Assembly (NCBI GenBank): GCA_963837455.1 | Contig: CAWINM010000005.1 | Coordinates: 8,855 to 72,854 of the forward strand | DNA: 64,000 nt | Reading direction: 5' to 3' | Source of the DNA: DASYQD01 sp963837455 | GTDB lineage: Bacteria > Acidobacteriota > Thermoanaerobaculia > Multivoradales > JAIOJS01 | Shown here: positions 1-8,282 of the stretch, piece after piece | Layout of the letters: each line of letters opens with the position of its first letter | Position numbering within the stretch: the stretch's first letter is position 1 | The notes under the pieces: model-generated | Seen by the model: only the letters and a program-made list of their open reading frames with translations | What the model was told of the DNA's origin: nothing | Database searches by the model: none | Made by a program: the position numbers and the translations under genes

Positions 1-821
1 GCATGGGCAAGAGCGGGTTGGTGATGCAGAAGGTGGCGGCGACGCTCTCCTCCACCGGCACGCCGGCGCTCTTCCTCCACCCCGCCGAGGCCATCCACGG
101 CGACCTCGGCATGCTCGTCGACGGCGACCTGGTGCTCGCCGCCTCCAACTCGGGCACCACCGAGGAGATCCTGCGCCTGGTCGAGACCCTCGAGCGGCTG
201 GGCATCCCGCTGATCGCCATCACCGGCAAGCCGGGAAGCCCGCTCGCTCGCATCGCCGAGCTCCACCTCTCGGTGGCCATCCGCCAGGAGGCCTGTCCGC
301 TCAACCTCGCGCCCACCGCCTCGACCACCGCCACCCTCGCCATCGGCGACGCCCTGGCGATGGCGGTGATGGAGGCGCGCGGCTTCACCGACGAGGACTT
401 CGCCCGCCTCCATCCCGGCGGCCACCTCGGCAAGCGCCTGCTGCGCGTGCGCGAGCTCATGCACACCGGCGACAAGCTGCCGCGGGTACGCGCCACGACG
501 TCGATGCGCGACGCCATCTACGAGATGTCGAAGAAGGGGCACGGCATCACCGCCATCGTCGACGAGGACGAGACCCTGCTGGGGGTCATCTCCGACGGCG
601 ATCTGCGGCGGCTCCTCGAGCACGACGACGGCCTGCTGCGGCGCACCGCCGGCGACTGCATGAAGCGCTCGCCGAAGACGATCGCGGGCGACGAGCTGGC
701 GCCGGCGGCGCTCAAGAAGATGGAGGAGAACCGCATCACCTCCCTCATGGTGTGCGACGACGCGGGGAGGCTCGAGGGGCTCGTCCACCTCCACGACCTG
801 TGGCGCCTGGAGCTCTTCTAG
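1..821 (+). CDS. kdsD: Arabinose-5-phosphate isomerase, KpsF/GutQ family (5' partial)
   Basis: Converts D-ribulose 5-phosphate to D-arabinose 5-phosphate, the first committed step of Kdo synthesis for lipopolysaccharide; cytoplasmic. The frame is open at the window edge and about 50 N-terminal residues are missing. The visible part has the end of a SIS sugar-isomerase domain (SNSGTTEE and the HPGGHLGKRL segment) followed by two CBS domains that fill the last 120 residues. The next gene begins at the base after the stop codon and encodes the KdsC phosphatase, which fits a Kdo operon. Family assignment is firm; the true start lies outside the window. Confidence 0.95.
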   Translation, partial: MGKSGLVMQKVAATLSSTGTPALFLHPAEAIHGDLGMLVDGDLVLAASNSGTTEEILRLVETLERLGIPLIAITGKPGSPLARIAELHLSVAIRQEACPLNLAPTASTTATLAIGDALAMAVMEARGFTDEDFARLHPGGHLGKRLLRVRELMHTGDKLPRVRATTSMRDAIYEMSKKGHGITAIVDEDETLLGVISDGDLRRLLEHDDGLLRRTAGDCMKRSPKTIAGDELAPAALKKMEENRITSLMVCDDAGRLEGLVHLHDLWRLELF

Positions 822-1397
822 GTGGCGCCGTCGTCGAGCGAGCCGGCGGCGCCGGCGTGGCGGCTCGCCACCGAGGAGGTCGAACGGCGGGCGCGCGCCC
901 TCGAGTGGCTGGTGCTCGACGTCGACGGCGTGCTCACCACCGGGCTGGTCTCCTACCTATCGCAGGGCGGCGAGATGCTGAGCTTCGACATCCAGGACGG
1001 CCACGGCATCAAGCTCGCGCAGCGTGCCGGCCTCAAGGTGGCGGTACTCTCCGGTCGCAACAGCGGCGCCCTACGCACCCGCGCCGACGACCTCGACCTC
1101 GACGCGGTGGTGATCGGCCGCAACGACAAGGGGCCCGCCTTTGCCCAGTTCTGTGCCCGCCACGGCGTGCCGCCGGCGCGCGTCGCCGCCGTCGGCGACG
1201 ACCTCCAGGACCTGCCGCTGCTGCTCGCCTGCGGCCTGTCGTTCGCCCCCGCCGACGCCGTGCCGGAGGTGCGCGCCGCCGCCGACTGCGTGCTCTCGCG
1301 CGATGGCGGCCGCCGCGCCGTGCGGCAGACGGTCGAGCTGCTGCTCAAGGCGCGCGGCGACTGGGACGGCATCGTCGCCTCGTTTCGCGGCGGATGA
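822..1397 (+). CDS. kdsC: 3-deoxy-D-manno-octulosonate 8-phosphate phosphatase (KdsC, HAD family)
   Basis: Removes phosphate from Kdo 8-phosphate to give free Kdo in the cytoplasm. The 191-residue protein is a capless HAD phosphatase of normal length: DVDGVLT holds the nucleophile and general acid aspartates, VLSGR is motif II, the lysine of GRNDKG is motif III and VGDDLQDLPLL gives the metal-binding aspartates. The GTG start touches the kdsD stop codon, and the stop overlaps the next ATG (ATGA), so translation is probably coupled. The first 20 residues are an Ala/Pro/Ser-rich extension, so a later start cannot be excluded. Confidence 0.93.
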   Translation: MAPSSSEPAAPAWRLATEEVERRARALEWLVLDVDGVLTTGLVSYLSQGGEMLSFDIQDGHGIKLAQRAGLKVAVLSGRNSGALRTRADDLDLDAVVIGRNDKGPAFAQFCARHGVPPARVAAVGDDLQDLPLLLACGLSFAPADAVPEVRAAADCVLSRDGGRRAVRQTVELLLKARGDWDGIVASFRGG

Positions 1398-2380
1398 GCG
1401 GCTCGAGCCGGCGCGCCGCCTGGCGTCGCTTCCGCTCCCGGCTCACCGGCGCAGCGATCACGGCGCTGGAGCTCCTGGTGCGACCGCTCCCCTGGCGCAC
1501 CGCTCAGCGGCTCGGCGCTCTCCTCGGCAGGCTCGCCGCCGTCGTCGCCCGCCGCGAACGCCGTCGCGCCGAGGAGCACCTCGCCATCGCCTTCCCGCAG
1601 CTCTCGCCGGCCGAACGCCGCCGCGTGGCGGTTCGCTGCTTCGCCCACCTCGGCACCTCCCTCTTCGAGTGCCTGAAGCTGCTCAGTCTCGACGCCACCC
1701 AGGTGGCGCCGTGGACCGAGATCGAGGGGGCCGAGGTGCTCGCGGAGCTGCGGCGCGCCGGCCGCCGCATCCTCCTGCTGATGAACCACTGCGGCAACTG
1801 GGAAATGCTCGCACCGGTGCTGGCGCGGCTCGCCGTCCCTGCAAGTGGGCTGGCGCGGCAGCAGGACGACCCCGGCTTCGACCGCCTCATGATCCGCTTG
1901 CGGGCACACTTCGGCGCCGGCACGGTGTCGCGGGGCACCCCCGGCTCCGCCCGCGAGCTGCTCCGCACCCTCCGCGGCGGGGGCGCCCTGGCGATTCTCA
2001 TCGACCAGGACACCAGGGTCGAGGGCACCTGGGTCCCGTTCTTCGGTCGCCCCGCCTACACGCCGCTGGCGGCGGCCCAGCTGGCGCACCGCCACGGGCT
2101 CGCCGTCGTGCCCTCCTTCGCCGAGCGCCTCCCCGACGGCCGGCACCGGGTGCGCTTCTGCCCGCCGCTGTCGCTCCCCGCCGACCCGGTGGCCGCCACC
2201 GCGGCGATGACCCAGGTCATCGAGGAGCAGATCCGCCGCCGCCCCGAGCAGTGGGTGTGGATGCACCGCCGCTGGCGCCGGCAGCCACCCGCGGCGCCGG
2301 CCGCTGCTGCGACGGTGACGGCCGCCAAGAGGGGTGCGGACGCGACGCCCCCGGCGCCGGCTCGCGACGGCGACGCATGA
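1394..2380 (+). CDS. Lysophospholipid/lipid A acyltransferase, LpxL/HtrB family
   Basis: Probably transfers a secondary acyl chain to Kdo-lipid A or a related glycolipid at the inner membrane. The 328-residue protein has the family catalytic motif H-x4-E (NHCGNWE, about residue 133) and the usual hydrophobic N-terminal segment after an Arg-rich start. The last 45 residues are a low-complexity Ala/Pro tail. It overlaps kdsC by 4 nt and sits in a Kdo operon, which supports a role in lipopolysaccharide maturation. Which acyl position it modifies cannot be told from sequence. Confidence 0.88.
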   Translation: MSGSSRRAAWRRFRSRLTGAAITALELLVRPLPWRTAQRLGALLGRLAAVVARRERRRAEEHLAIAFPQLSPAERRRVAVRCFAHLGTSLFECLKLLSLDATQVAPWTEIEGAEVLAELRRAGRRILLLMNHCGNWEMLAPVLARLAVPASGLARQQDDPGFDRLMIRLRAHFGAGTVSRGTPGSARELLRTLRGGGALAILIDQDTRVEGTWVPFFGRPAYTPLAAAQLAHRHGLAVVPSFAERLPDGRHRVRFCPPLSLPADPVAATAAMTQVIEEQIRRRPEQWVWMHRRWRRQPPAAPAAAATVTAAKRGADATPPAPARDGDA

Positions 2381-2408
2381 CGGGCGTCGCTTGCTACAGT
2401 CGCCGGTG

Positions 2409-4562
2409 ATGGCAGCAGGCCTCGCCCGGCGCGCCGTGGGGGTCGTTCTCGGGACGCAGGGTGTCGCGCGCACGGCGTTGCGATCGACATCGTCCCCGCG
2501 ATCCTCGGTCCCCGGCAGTGGCGGCGGCAGCGACAGCCTCCGCGGCGTGACGCCGATCGCCGCGCTCGTCGCCGCCGCGGCGCTCGCCGGCGCGCTGCTG
2601 GTGGCGGGCTGCGTCGACGCCGGCAGCGAGGACGACGTGGCGGGAGCCGCGGACGCCTCCCACGGCGCCGCCGTCAGCGAGAGCGACGGCCGCACCCAGG
2701 CCGGCCAGCAAGACGCGCGGCGTGTCGGGCTCCCGCCGTCGACCTTCGCAGGCGATGCGTTCGCCTCGCCGACACCCGGCTGGCTGCGCGTCGACCTCTG
2801 GTCCACGCCGCCCGAGCTGCTGCGCGGGCGCCCCGGCGCCTTCGCCTCGGTGCTGGGGCGGCAGGCGGCCGACCTGGCCCCGCTTCCCTCCCCTGCCGGC
2901 GCGCCACCAGGGGGCGCCGTGCTTACCGCCCCGCGGGCGCGCGCCCTCCGCCAGCAGGCCTCGACGCTGCAGTGGAGGCTCCACCTCGGCGACGAGCCCT
3001 ACCTCGCCTTTACACCCTTCGCCGACACTCCACCCTGCCCGGCCACCGCCACCGTGGCGATGACCTCTCCCGAGGGGAAGCCGCGGATCCTGTGGAGCCA
3101 GCCGACGCCACGCGCGCCCTGGCCCGCCGGGCCCGAGGTGGTGGTCGACCTCGGACCGTGGGCGGGTCACGACGTGGCGTTGCAGCTCGACGTGCGCCAC
3201 GGCCGCAACGCCTACCGCTCCTGCGCCATGCTGTGGGGCAACCCCGAGGTGGTGAGCCGCCAGCTGGCGCCGCTGCCGCGGCGCGCCGCGGCGGCGCCGC
3301 CCAACATCCTGCTCATCGGCGCCGACACCCTGCGCGCCGACGCCCTGGGCGCCTGGGGTCGCCGCCCCAGCGTGACGCCGGCGCTCGACGCGCTCGCCGC
3401 CGGGAGCGACGTCTGGCTCGACGCCTACTGCACCGTCAACGCCACCAACCCCAGCTTCGCCTCCATCCACACCGGCCTCTACGCCAGCCACCACGGCGTG
3501 CACGACCTCGAGACGCCGCTGCCGGAGGGGCAGGTGACGCTCGCCGAGCGCCTCGCCGCCGCCGGTTACGACACCGCGGCGGTGTTCGCCGCGCAGCACC
3601 TCAACCCCCTGCGCTCCGGCCTGGGCCAGGGGTTCGCCACCGTCGCCACCGCCGAGGACACCTCCGCCGCCCGCCTCGCCGTCGACCGCGCCATCGACTG
3701 GCTGCAGCGACCGCGCGCGCGACCGTTCTTCCTCTGGGTCCACCTCTTCGACCCCCACACGCCGCACCTGCCGCCGGCGCCCTTCGCCCTCGGCATGCGC
3801 GCCGCCACCCCCTTCGGGCTCGGCATCGTCAAGGCGTGGACGCCCTTCCGCGCCGTCGGCCTGCGCCCCTTCCGCGAGCCCAAGCTCGCCGCCGACCGCG
3901 ATCTCTACCTGGGCGAGGTGGCCTACCTCGACCGCGAGGTCGATCGCCTGCTCGGGCTCCTCGACAGCCGCGGGCAGCTCGCCGACACCCTGGTGGCCTT
4001 CGTCGCCGACCACGGCGAGAACCTCGAGGACCATGGCATCGCCTATCGCCACGCCGGGCTGTGGGACACCACCACCCACGTGCCGATGATGATCCGCTGG
4101 CCCGAGCCGCCCTCACGCGCCGCCGGCCCGAGCCCCGGGGGACGCCGGCTCCACGGGCTGGTGCAGACCATCGACCTCTACCCCACCCTGCTCGCCGCCG
4201 CCGGGCTACGCCGCCAACCCCACCGACGGCCGCGACCTGCGTACGGCTGCTCGACGGCGGCCGCGAGGGTCGGCCGGCGGTCTTCGCCGAGCAAGCGGAT
4301 GGCAAGGGCGCCGCCGTGCGCACCGCCCAGTGGCGCTACTTCGTCTCCACCGGCAGCCACCTGGTGGCCGACGGCGCCTATCTCTACGACGAAGCCCACG
4401 ACCCCGGCGGAGCTCACCAACCTCGCCGGCAAGCGGCTCGGGGAGGAGCTCGAGCTGCGCGCGCTGCTCGCCGGCTGGCTGCGCGGCGGTCGCGTCGAGG
4501 CGCCGGCCGCCCATCTCACGCCCGAGGAAGCGGCGGCGCTGCGCGCCCTCGGCTACGACTGA
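2409..4562 (+). CDS. Sulfatase-like (alkaline phosphatase superfamily) lipoprotein, apparent double frameshift
   Basis: Predicted envelope-anchored hydrolase or transferase. A hydrophobic stretch ends in the lipobox LVAGC, so an in-frame GTG at 2547 could be the real start instead of ATG 2409. The catalytic domain begins at NILLIGADTLRADALG and has the later metal site in VADHGENLEDHG. Where classical sulfatases have C/S-x-P-S-R the sequence reads TNPSF, so it cannot form formylglycine and resembles the Thr-nucleophile phosphoethanolamine and phosphoglycerol transferases. From about 4207 to 4408 the open frame gives a nonsense Arg/Pro segment, while the next frame gives family-like sequence (AEQADGKGAAV, QWRYFVSTGSHL), so two compensating indels are likely. 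It follows the LPS operon; substrate unknown. Confidence 0.8.
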   Translation: MAAGLARRAVGVVLGTQGVARTALRSTSSPRSSVPGSGGGSDSLRGVTPIAALVAAAALAGALLVAGCVDAGSEDDVAGAADASHGAAVSESDGRTQAGQQDARRVGLPPSTFAGDAFASPTPGWLRVDLWSTPPELLRGRPGAFASVLGRQAADLAPLPSPAGAPPGGAVLTAPRARALRQQASTLQWRLHLGDEPYLAFTPFADTPPCPATATVAMTSPEGKPRILWSQPTPRAPWPAGPEVVVDLGPWAGHDVALQLDVRHGRNAYRSCAMLWGNPEVVSRQLAPLPRRAAAAPPNILLIGADTLRADALGAWGRRPSVTPALDALAAGSDVWLDAYCTVNATNPSFASIHTGLYASHHGVHDLETPLPEGQVTLAERLAAAGYDTAAVFAAQHLNPLRSGLGQGFATVATAEDTSAARLAVDRAIDWLQRPRARPFFLWVHLFDPHTPHLPPAPFALGMRAATPFGLGIVKAWTPFRAVGLRPFREPKLAADRDLYLGEVAYLDREVDRLLGLLDSRGQLADTLVAFVADHGENLEDHGIAYRHAGLWDTTTHVPMMIRWPEPPSRAAGPSPGGRRLHGLVQTIDLYPTLLAAAGLRRQPHRRPRPAYGCSTAAARVGRRSSPSKRMARAPPCAPPSGATSSPPAATWWPTAPISTTKPTTPAELTNLAGKRLGEELELRALLAGWLRGGRVEAPAAHLTPEEAAALRALGYD

Positions 4563-4637
4563 ACGTCGGGCGACGAGCAGGGCCGGCTGCAGAGCTTAGA
4601 TGGCTGCGGGCGCGCGCGCGGCGGGGCACGCCGCGCC

Positions 4638-5519
4638 TCAAGTGAAGGCGGTCTCCCCCTCCTCTTCGTCCTCGGCGGCGCGCAGCGCGGCGCGCGCCCT
4701 GGCGCGGCCCACCAGCGCCGCGGCGGCGATGCCGAGCAGGTAGAGCCCCAGCGTCGGCACCGCGAAGAGGCAGAGGTTGAAGACGTCCGAGGTGGGCGTG
4801 ATGATCGCCGCCACGACGAAGATGACGAGCACCGCGTAGCGGAAGTTGCGCAGCAGGAAGCGCGGTGTCACCAGCCCCACCCGGGCGAGGAAGACGATCA
4901 CCAGCGGCAGCTCGAACATCAGCGACAGGCCGAGGATCACCGTCATCAGGAAGCTCAGGTAGTTCGGCCCCGAGATGCTGGGGGTGAACTCGCGGCCGAC
5001 GTCGAGCAGGAACTTCACCGCGAAGGGAAACGCGACGTAGTAGGCGAAGGCGCCGCCGGAGAAGAAGAGCACCGTTCCCGAGACGATGAAGGCGCCCGTG
5101 TAGTAGCGCTCCCGAGAGTACAGGCCGGGGCGGATGAAGCACCAGAGCTGGTAGAGGATCACCGGGGCGGTGAGGAACACCGCCGCCAGCAGCGCCACCT
5201 TGATGTAGAGCATGAAGGCGTCGGTAACCCCCAGCATCACCAGCCGCTGCCCCTTGGGCAGGGCGTGGTAGGCGGGCTCGGCGAGGAAGTGGAAGATGTC
5301 CTCCACCTTCCACCAGCAGAGCGCGGCGGCGATGGCGAGCGCGGCGATCGCCTTGGTGAGGCGCGAGCGCAGCTCCTCGAGGTGCTCGAGCAGGCTCATG
5401 CTCGGCAGCTCCTCCGGCTGGCGCGACGCTGCCGCCGGTCGCCGGCTCGAGCGCGCGACCGCCTCCGCCGCCGGGCGCACCTCGGGCGCGCTCGTCGGCT
5501 CGTCGGACGGCTCGGTCAT
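4638..5519 (-). CDS. tatC: Sec-independent protein translocase subunit TatC
   Basis: Multispanning core of the twin-arginine export complex; binds the RR signal peptide and recruits TatA. The 293-residue protein opens with an Ala/Glu-rich extension, then has SLLEHLEELRSRL (the conserved cytoplasmic N-terminus), six hydrophobic segments, and the FELPLVIVFLARVGLV loop typical of TatC. The ATG overlaps the end of the upstream tatA/B reading frame (see 5516-5865), giving a coupled tatA-tatC operon. It converges with the sulfatase-like gene, leaving 75 nt between stops. Confidence 0.95.
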   Translation of the reverse strand: MTEPSDEPTSAPEVRPAAEAVARSSRRPAAASRQPEELPSMSLLEHLEELRSRLTKAIAALAIAAALCWWKVEDIFHFLAEPAYHALPKGQRLVMLGVTDAFMLYIKVALLAAVFLTAPVILYQLWCFIRPGLYSRERYYTGAFIVSGTVLFFSGGAFAYYVAFPFAVKFLLDVGREFTPSISGPNYLSFLMTVILGLSLMFELPLVIVFLARVGLVTPRFLLRNFRYAVLVIFVVAAIITPTSDVFNLCLFAVPTLGLYLLGIAAAALVGRARARAALRAAEDEEEGETAFT

Positions 5520-5865
5520 TGGAACTGCGACGGAGTGGTCGCGTCTGCGGTCTCGACGGACGCACCCTCGGCGGCGCGCTCGGCCAGCGCGGATGGCGCG
5601 GCCGCGGCGGGGCCGGCACCGGAGCCGGTGCGGCGGCGGTGACCGCGGGCCCCGCCGTGCTGGCCGCGGGCGCGGCGGCAGCGAGGCGCGCCGGCGGCTC
5701 CTCGATCTCGGTGTTGATCGCCCGCTGCAGCTCGGTCGAGGCGCGGCGGAACTCCGCGATCCCCTTGCCGAGGGTGCGGCCGATCTGCGGCAGCCGCTTG
5801 GGGCCGAAGATCAGCAGCGCGAGGATGAAGATGAAGACGAGCTCGGGGCCGCCGATGCCGAACAT
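5516..5865 (-). CDS. tatA: TatA/TatB family translocase subunit, frameshifted C-terminal tail
   Basis: Single-span Tat component. The N-terminus (MFGIGGPELVFIFILALLIF) is one membrane helix followed by the hinge FGPKRLPQIG and an amphipathic helix, as in TatA/B. After an Ala/Pro-rich linker the open frame runs unnaturally through all of tatC to 4516. Shifting frame once near 5600-5625 gives an acidic tail (AERAAEGASVETADATTPS) that stops at TGA 5518-5516, overlapping the tatC ATG. That is the expected gene end, so a one-base indel in the GC-rich linker is likely. The gene is divergent from the protease gene at 6047. Confidence 0.8.
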
Positions 5866-6046
5866 GACTTCATGATAGCGCGCCCATGCCCCCCCGAAGG
5901 GGCGGGGGTGTGACCCGCTCGGCCGGCCGCCCGCGAGAGCGCCCGGCGGACCCCGGGCGCTCGCCTCCCCGCACTCCCCACCCGCTGGTGTCGCTCCGCA
6001 TCTGCCAACTCACTGCACTTGAAACCGGATGCTATGATCGGCCCCT
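5866..6046. promoter_or_regulatory. Divergent intergenic region between tatA and the protease gene
   Basis: This 181-nt gap must hold the promoters of both tatA (leftward) and the protease gene (rightward). A possible minus-10 element, GCTATGAT, lies just upstream of the protease start around 6031-6038, with TTGAAA about 17 nt before it (6019-6024). I see no clear operator or riboswitch. Confidence 0.4.
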
Positions 6047-7684
6047 ATGCGTCGACCCTGGCGAATCGCGGCAGCCGTGCTCTTCGTCGTCACCCTCCTC
6101 GCCGGCGCCCTCTTCGGCGACCGTCTCCTGGCCCTCTCCGACAACGCCCGCGACGGCCTGCGCCAGTACACCGAGCTGGTCGAAGCCGTGCACTCCCACT
6201 ACGGCGCCGAGGTGAGCTACAAGGACGTCGTCTACTCCTCGATCAACGGCATGCTGCGCCAGCTCGACCCGCACACCAACTTCCTGCCGCCCGAGGCCTA
6301 CGCGCGGATGCGCGACCGCCAGCAGAGCAGCTTTTTCGGGCTCGGCATCCTCGTCGGCATGCGCGACAACAAGCTCACCGTCATCTCGCCGCTCGAGGGC
6401 ACGCCCGCCTCGCGCATGGGCATCCGCGCCGGCGACATCATCACCGCCATCGAGGGGGAGCCCACCGACTCGATGCCCATCGACGACGCGGTGATGAAGC
6501 TCAAGGGTCCCAAGGACACCGAGGTCACCATCACCATCGCGCGCCGCGGCGTCAGCACGCCGCTCGAGATGACCATCAAGCGCGCCGAGATCCCGCTCAC
6601 CACCGTGCGCTACGTGATGATGATCGCCCCCGGCACGGGCTACTTCCGGGTCACCGAGTTCTCGCGCTCGACCGGCAAGGAGGTCGCCGACGCCATCGCC
6701 AGCCTGCGCGCCCAGGGCATGCAGCGGCTGCTGCTCGACCTGCGCAACAACGGCGGCGGCCTGCTCGACCAGGCGATCGCGGTGGCCGACCAGTTCGTGC
6801 CCGAGGGCTCGCTGATCGTCGAGACCAAGGGGCGCATCCGCGACTCCTTCCACAAGTACAAGGCCGAGGGGGAGCACCGCCCGCTCGACCTGCCCCTCGT
6901 GGTGCTCGTCAACAGCGGCTCGGCCTCCGCCTCCGAGATCCTCACCGGCGCCATCCAGGACCACGATGTCGGCGTCGTCGCCGGCACCCCGACGTGGGGC
7001 AAGGGCCTCGTGCAGACCGTCTACGGTCTCCCCTACGACGGGGCCCTCGCCCTCACCACGGCGCAGTACTACACGCCGTCGGGGCGCCTCATCCAGCGCG
7101 ACTACTCCTCGGTTTACGACTACTACGCGCACGGCGACGGCATCGACGAGGACGGCGAGGACACCTCCAGCGGCCAGCTCGAGCTGCCGCATGGCGACGA
7201 TCCCGTCTTCTACACCGACCTCGGCCGCAAGGTCTACGGCGGCGGCGGCATCACCCCCGACGTGCTGGTGCACCCCGAGGAGTCCCCCGAGCTGCTGCAG
7301 TTCCTCGAGGCGCGCAACGCCTTCTTCGAGTTCGGCGTCGAGTACACCAACAGCCACCAGGTCACCGACCCCAACTGGTCGCCCGACCCCGGCGTGATCA
7401 AGGACTTCGAGCGCTGGGTCAAGGCGCAGGGGATGGTCGACGACGAGGGCGACCTCGAGAAGGGGCTCGAGGACGAGGCCACGCGCCGCGAGGTGCTCGC
7501 CCGGCTGCGCGCCGAGATCTTCAACGCCACCCTCGGCAACGACGTCCGCTACCGCGTGCTCGCCGAGGGCGACCACCAGATCCAGCAGGCCCTCGGCCTC
7601 TTCGGCAAGGCCAGCGACCTCTTGGCCATGCGCAAGAGCGGCAAGGGCGGCGACACCCACGTCGCCGCGGGCTCGAGCAGGTAA
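6047..7684 (+). CDS. Carboxy-terminal processing protease, S41 family
   Basis: Periplasmic, membrane-anchored serine protease that trims C-termini of exported proteins. An N-terminal signal anchor (residues about 5-24) precedes a helical region, a PDZ domain (SFFGLGILVGMRDNKLTVIS to about residue 190) and the S41 catalytic core with GGGLLDQAI, the Ser in VNSGSASASEI and the Lys in TWGKGLVQT. The 545-residue length and the extra acidic C-terminal third suit large S41A members. It is monocistronic with a terminator 40 nt downstream. Confidence 0.95.
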   Translation: MRRPWRIAAAVLFVVTLLAGALFGDRLLALSDNARDGLRQYTELVEAVHSHYGAEVSYKDVVYSSINGMLRQLDPHTNFLPPEAYARMRDRQQSSFFGLGILVGMRDNKLTVISPLEGTPASRMGIRAGDIITAIEGEPTDSMPIDDAVMKLKGPKDTEVTITIARRGVSTPLEMTIKRAEIPLTTVRYVMMIAPGTGYFRVTEFSRSTGKEVADAIASLRAQGMQRLLLDLRNNGGGLLDQAIAVADQFVPEGSLIVETKGRIRDSFHKYKAEGEHRPLDLPLVVLVNSGSASASEILTGAIQDHDVGVVAGTPTWGKGLVQTVYGLPYDGALALTTAQYYTPSGRLIQRDYSSVYDYYAHGDGIDEDGEDTSSGQLELPHGDDPVFYTDLGRKVYGGGGITPDVLVHPEESPELLQFLEARNAFFEFGVEYTNSHQVTDPNWSPDPGVIKDFERWVKAQGMVDDEGDLEKGLEDEATRREVLARLRAEIFNATLGNDVRYRVLAEGDHQIQQALGLFGKASDLLAMRKSGKGGDTHVAAGSSR

Positions 7685-7724
7685 CCCCCACACCGACCGC
7701 AACCACCTGAGGGGTGGATGAGCG

Positions 7725-7758
7725 GGCCCGCTCCTCGCGCGAGGGGCGGGCCTTTTTT
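7725..7758 (+). terminator. Rho-independent terminator of the S41 protease gene
   Basis: A GC-rich stem (GGCCCG at 7725-7730 pairing with CGGGCC at 7747-7752, with an inner TCGCGCGA hairpin) is followed at once by six T residues, 40 nt past the protease stop codon. Confidence 0.9.
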
Positions 7759-7821
7759 GCACCCGTGCAGCGAGGGGTTCGATGTCTGGACCCGGGTGCA
7801 GGCCTCCGCCCGCGAGCGGGC

Positions 7822-8010
7822 TCAGTGCTTCCGGCGGGTCTCCTTCCTGCGCGCGTCGCGAGCGCGACCGTCGCGCTCCTGCAGCAGGCCGAGGAGCTGA
7901 TTGCGACTGCCCTCGATCCGGTCGGCGTCGTCGTTCTGTTGACGACCCCATCGCTGCTGGAGGAGGCCTCGCAGCTGCTTCCACTTGCCTTCTAGGATGT
8001 CCATGTTCAC
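7822..8010 (-). CDS. CsbD family stress-associated small protein
   Basis: A 62-residue hydrophilic protein beginning MNMDILEGKWKQLRG and continuing with a DADRIEG..QLLGLLQER segment, the signature of CsbD proteins, which are induced by general stress in several bacteria and whose biochemical role is unknown. Either of the two N-terminal Met codons (8010 or 8004) could start it. The C-terminal 15 residues are strongly basic. It stands alone, with 63 nt between its stop and the terminator of the convergent protease gene. Confidence 0.85.
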   Translation of the reverse strand: MNMDILEGKWKQLRGLLQQRWGRQQNDDADRIEGSRNQLLGLLQERDGRARDARRKETRRKH

Positions 8011-8282
8011 CGAGGCTTTTCCTCCGGCCGGGATGTCCGGCCTAGCTCACGTCCGCTCGTGCTCCGCAGCAGATGCCAGGCCCGACGCCGGCTGCGTCAG
8101 CGGCCCGCACCCACCAGTAGACGACGAACGACGCCGAGAGTCACCGTGCGAAGGCCGACACCGTACCTACCCCGAGAGGGGGGGCGCTCCCCCAATTCCC
8201 CGGGGCGAGATGCGCCACCCGACGACGGAGGTACCGGCAGGGCGGCCGGGCGCCATCCTCCAATCCGCTGGAGGCGCCGCGC
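8011..8282. other. Intergenic region without recognised gene
   Basis: About 270 nt between csbD and the peptide transporter end. It should contain the csbD promoter; a GGGGGGCG / CCCC-rich stretch near 8172-8206 could form a weak hairpin behind the transporter gene. Nothing else recognised. Confidence 0.3.

Noticed and set aside
953..2806. 617-residue minus-strand open frame
   Set aside because: Arg/Gly/Ala-rich shadow of kdsC, the acyltransferase and the sulfatase-like gene; no domain or start signal.
6032..7984. 650-residue minus-strand open frame
   Set aside because: Antisense shadow of the S41 protease, typical of GC-rich DNA with strong third-position bias.
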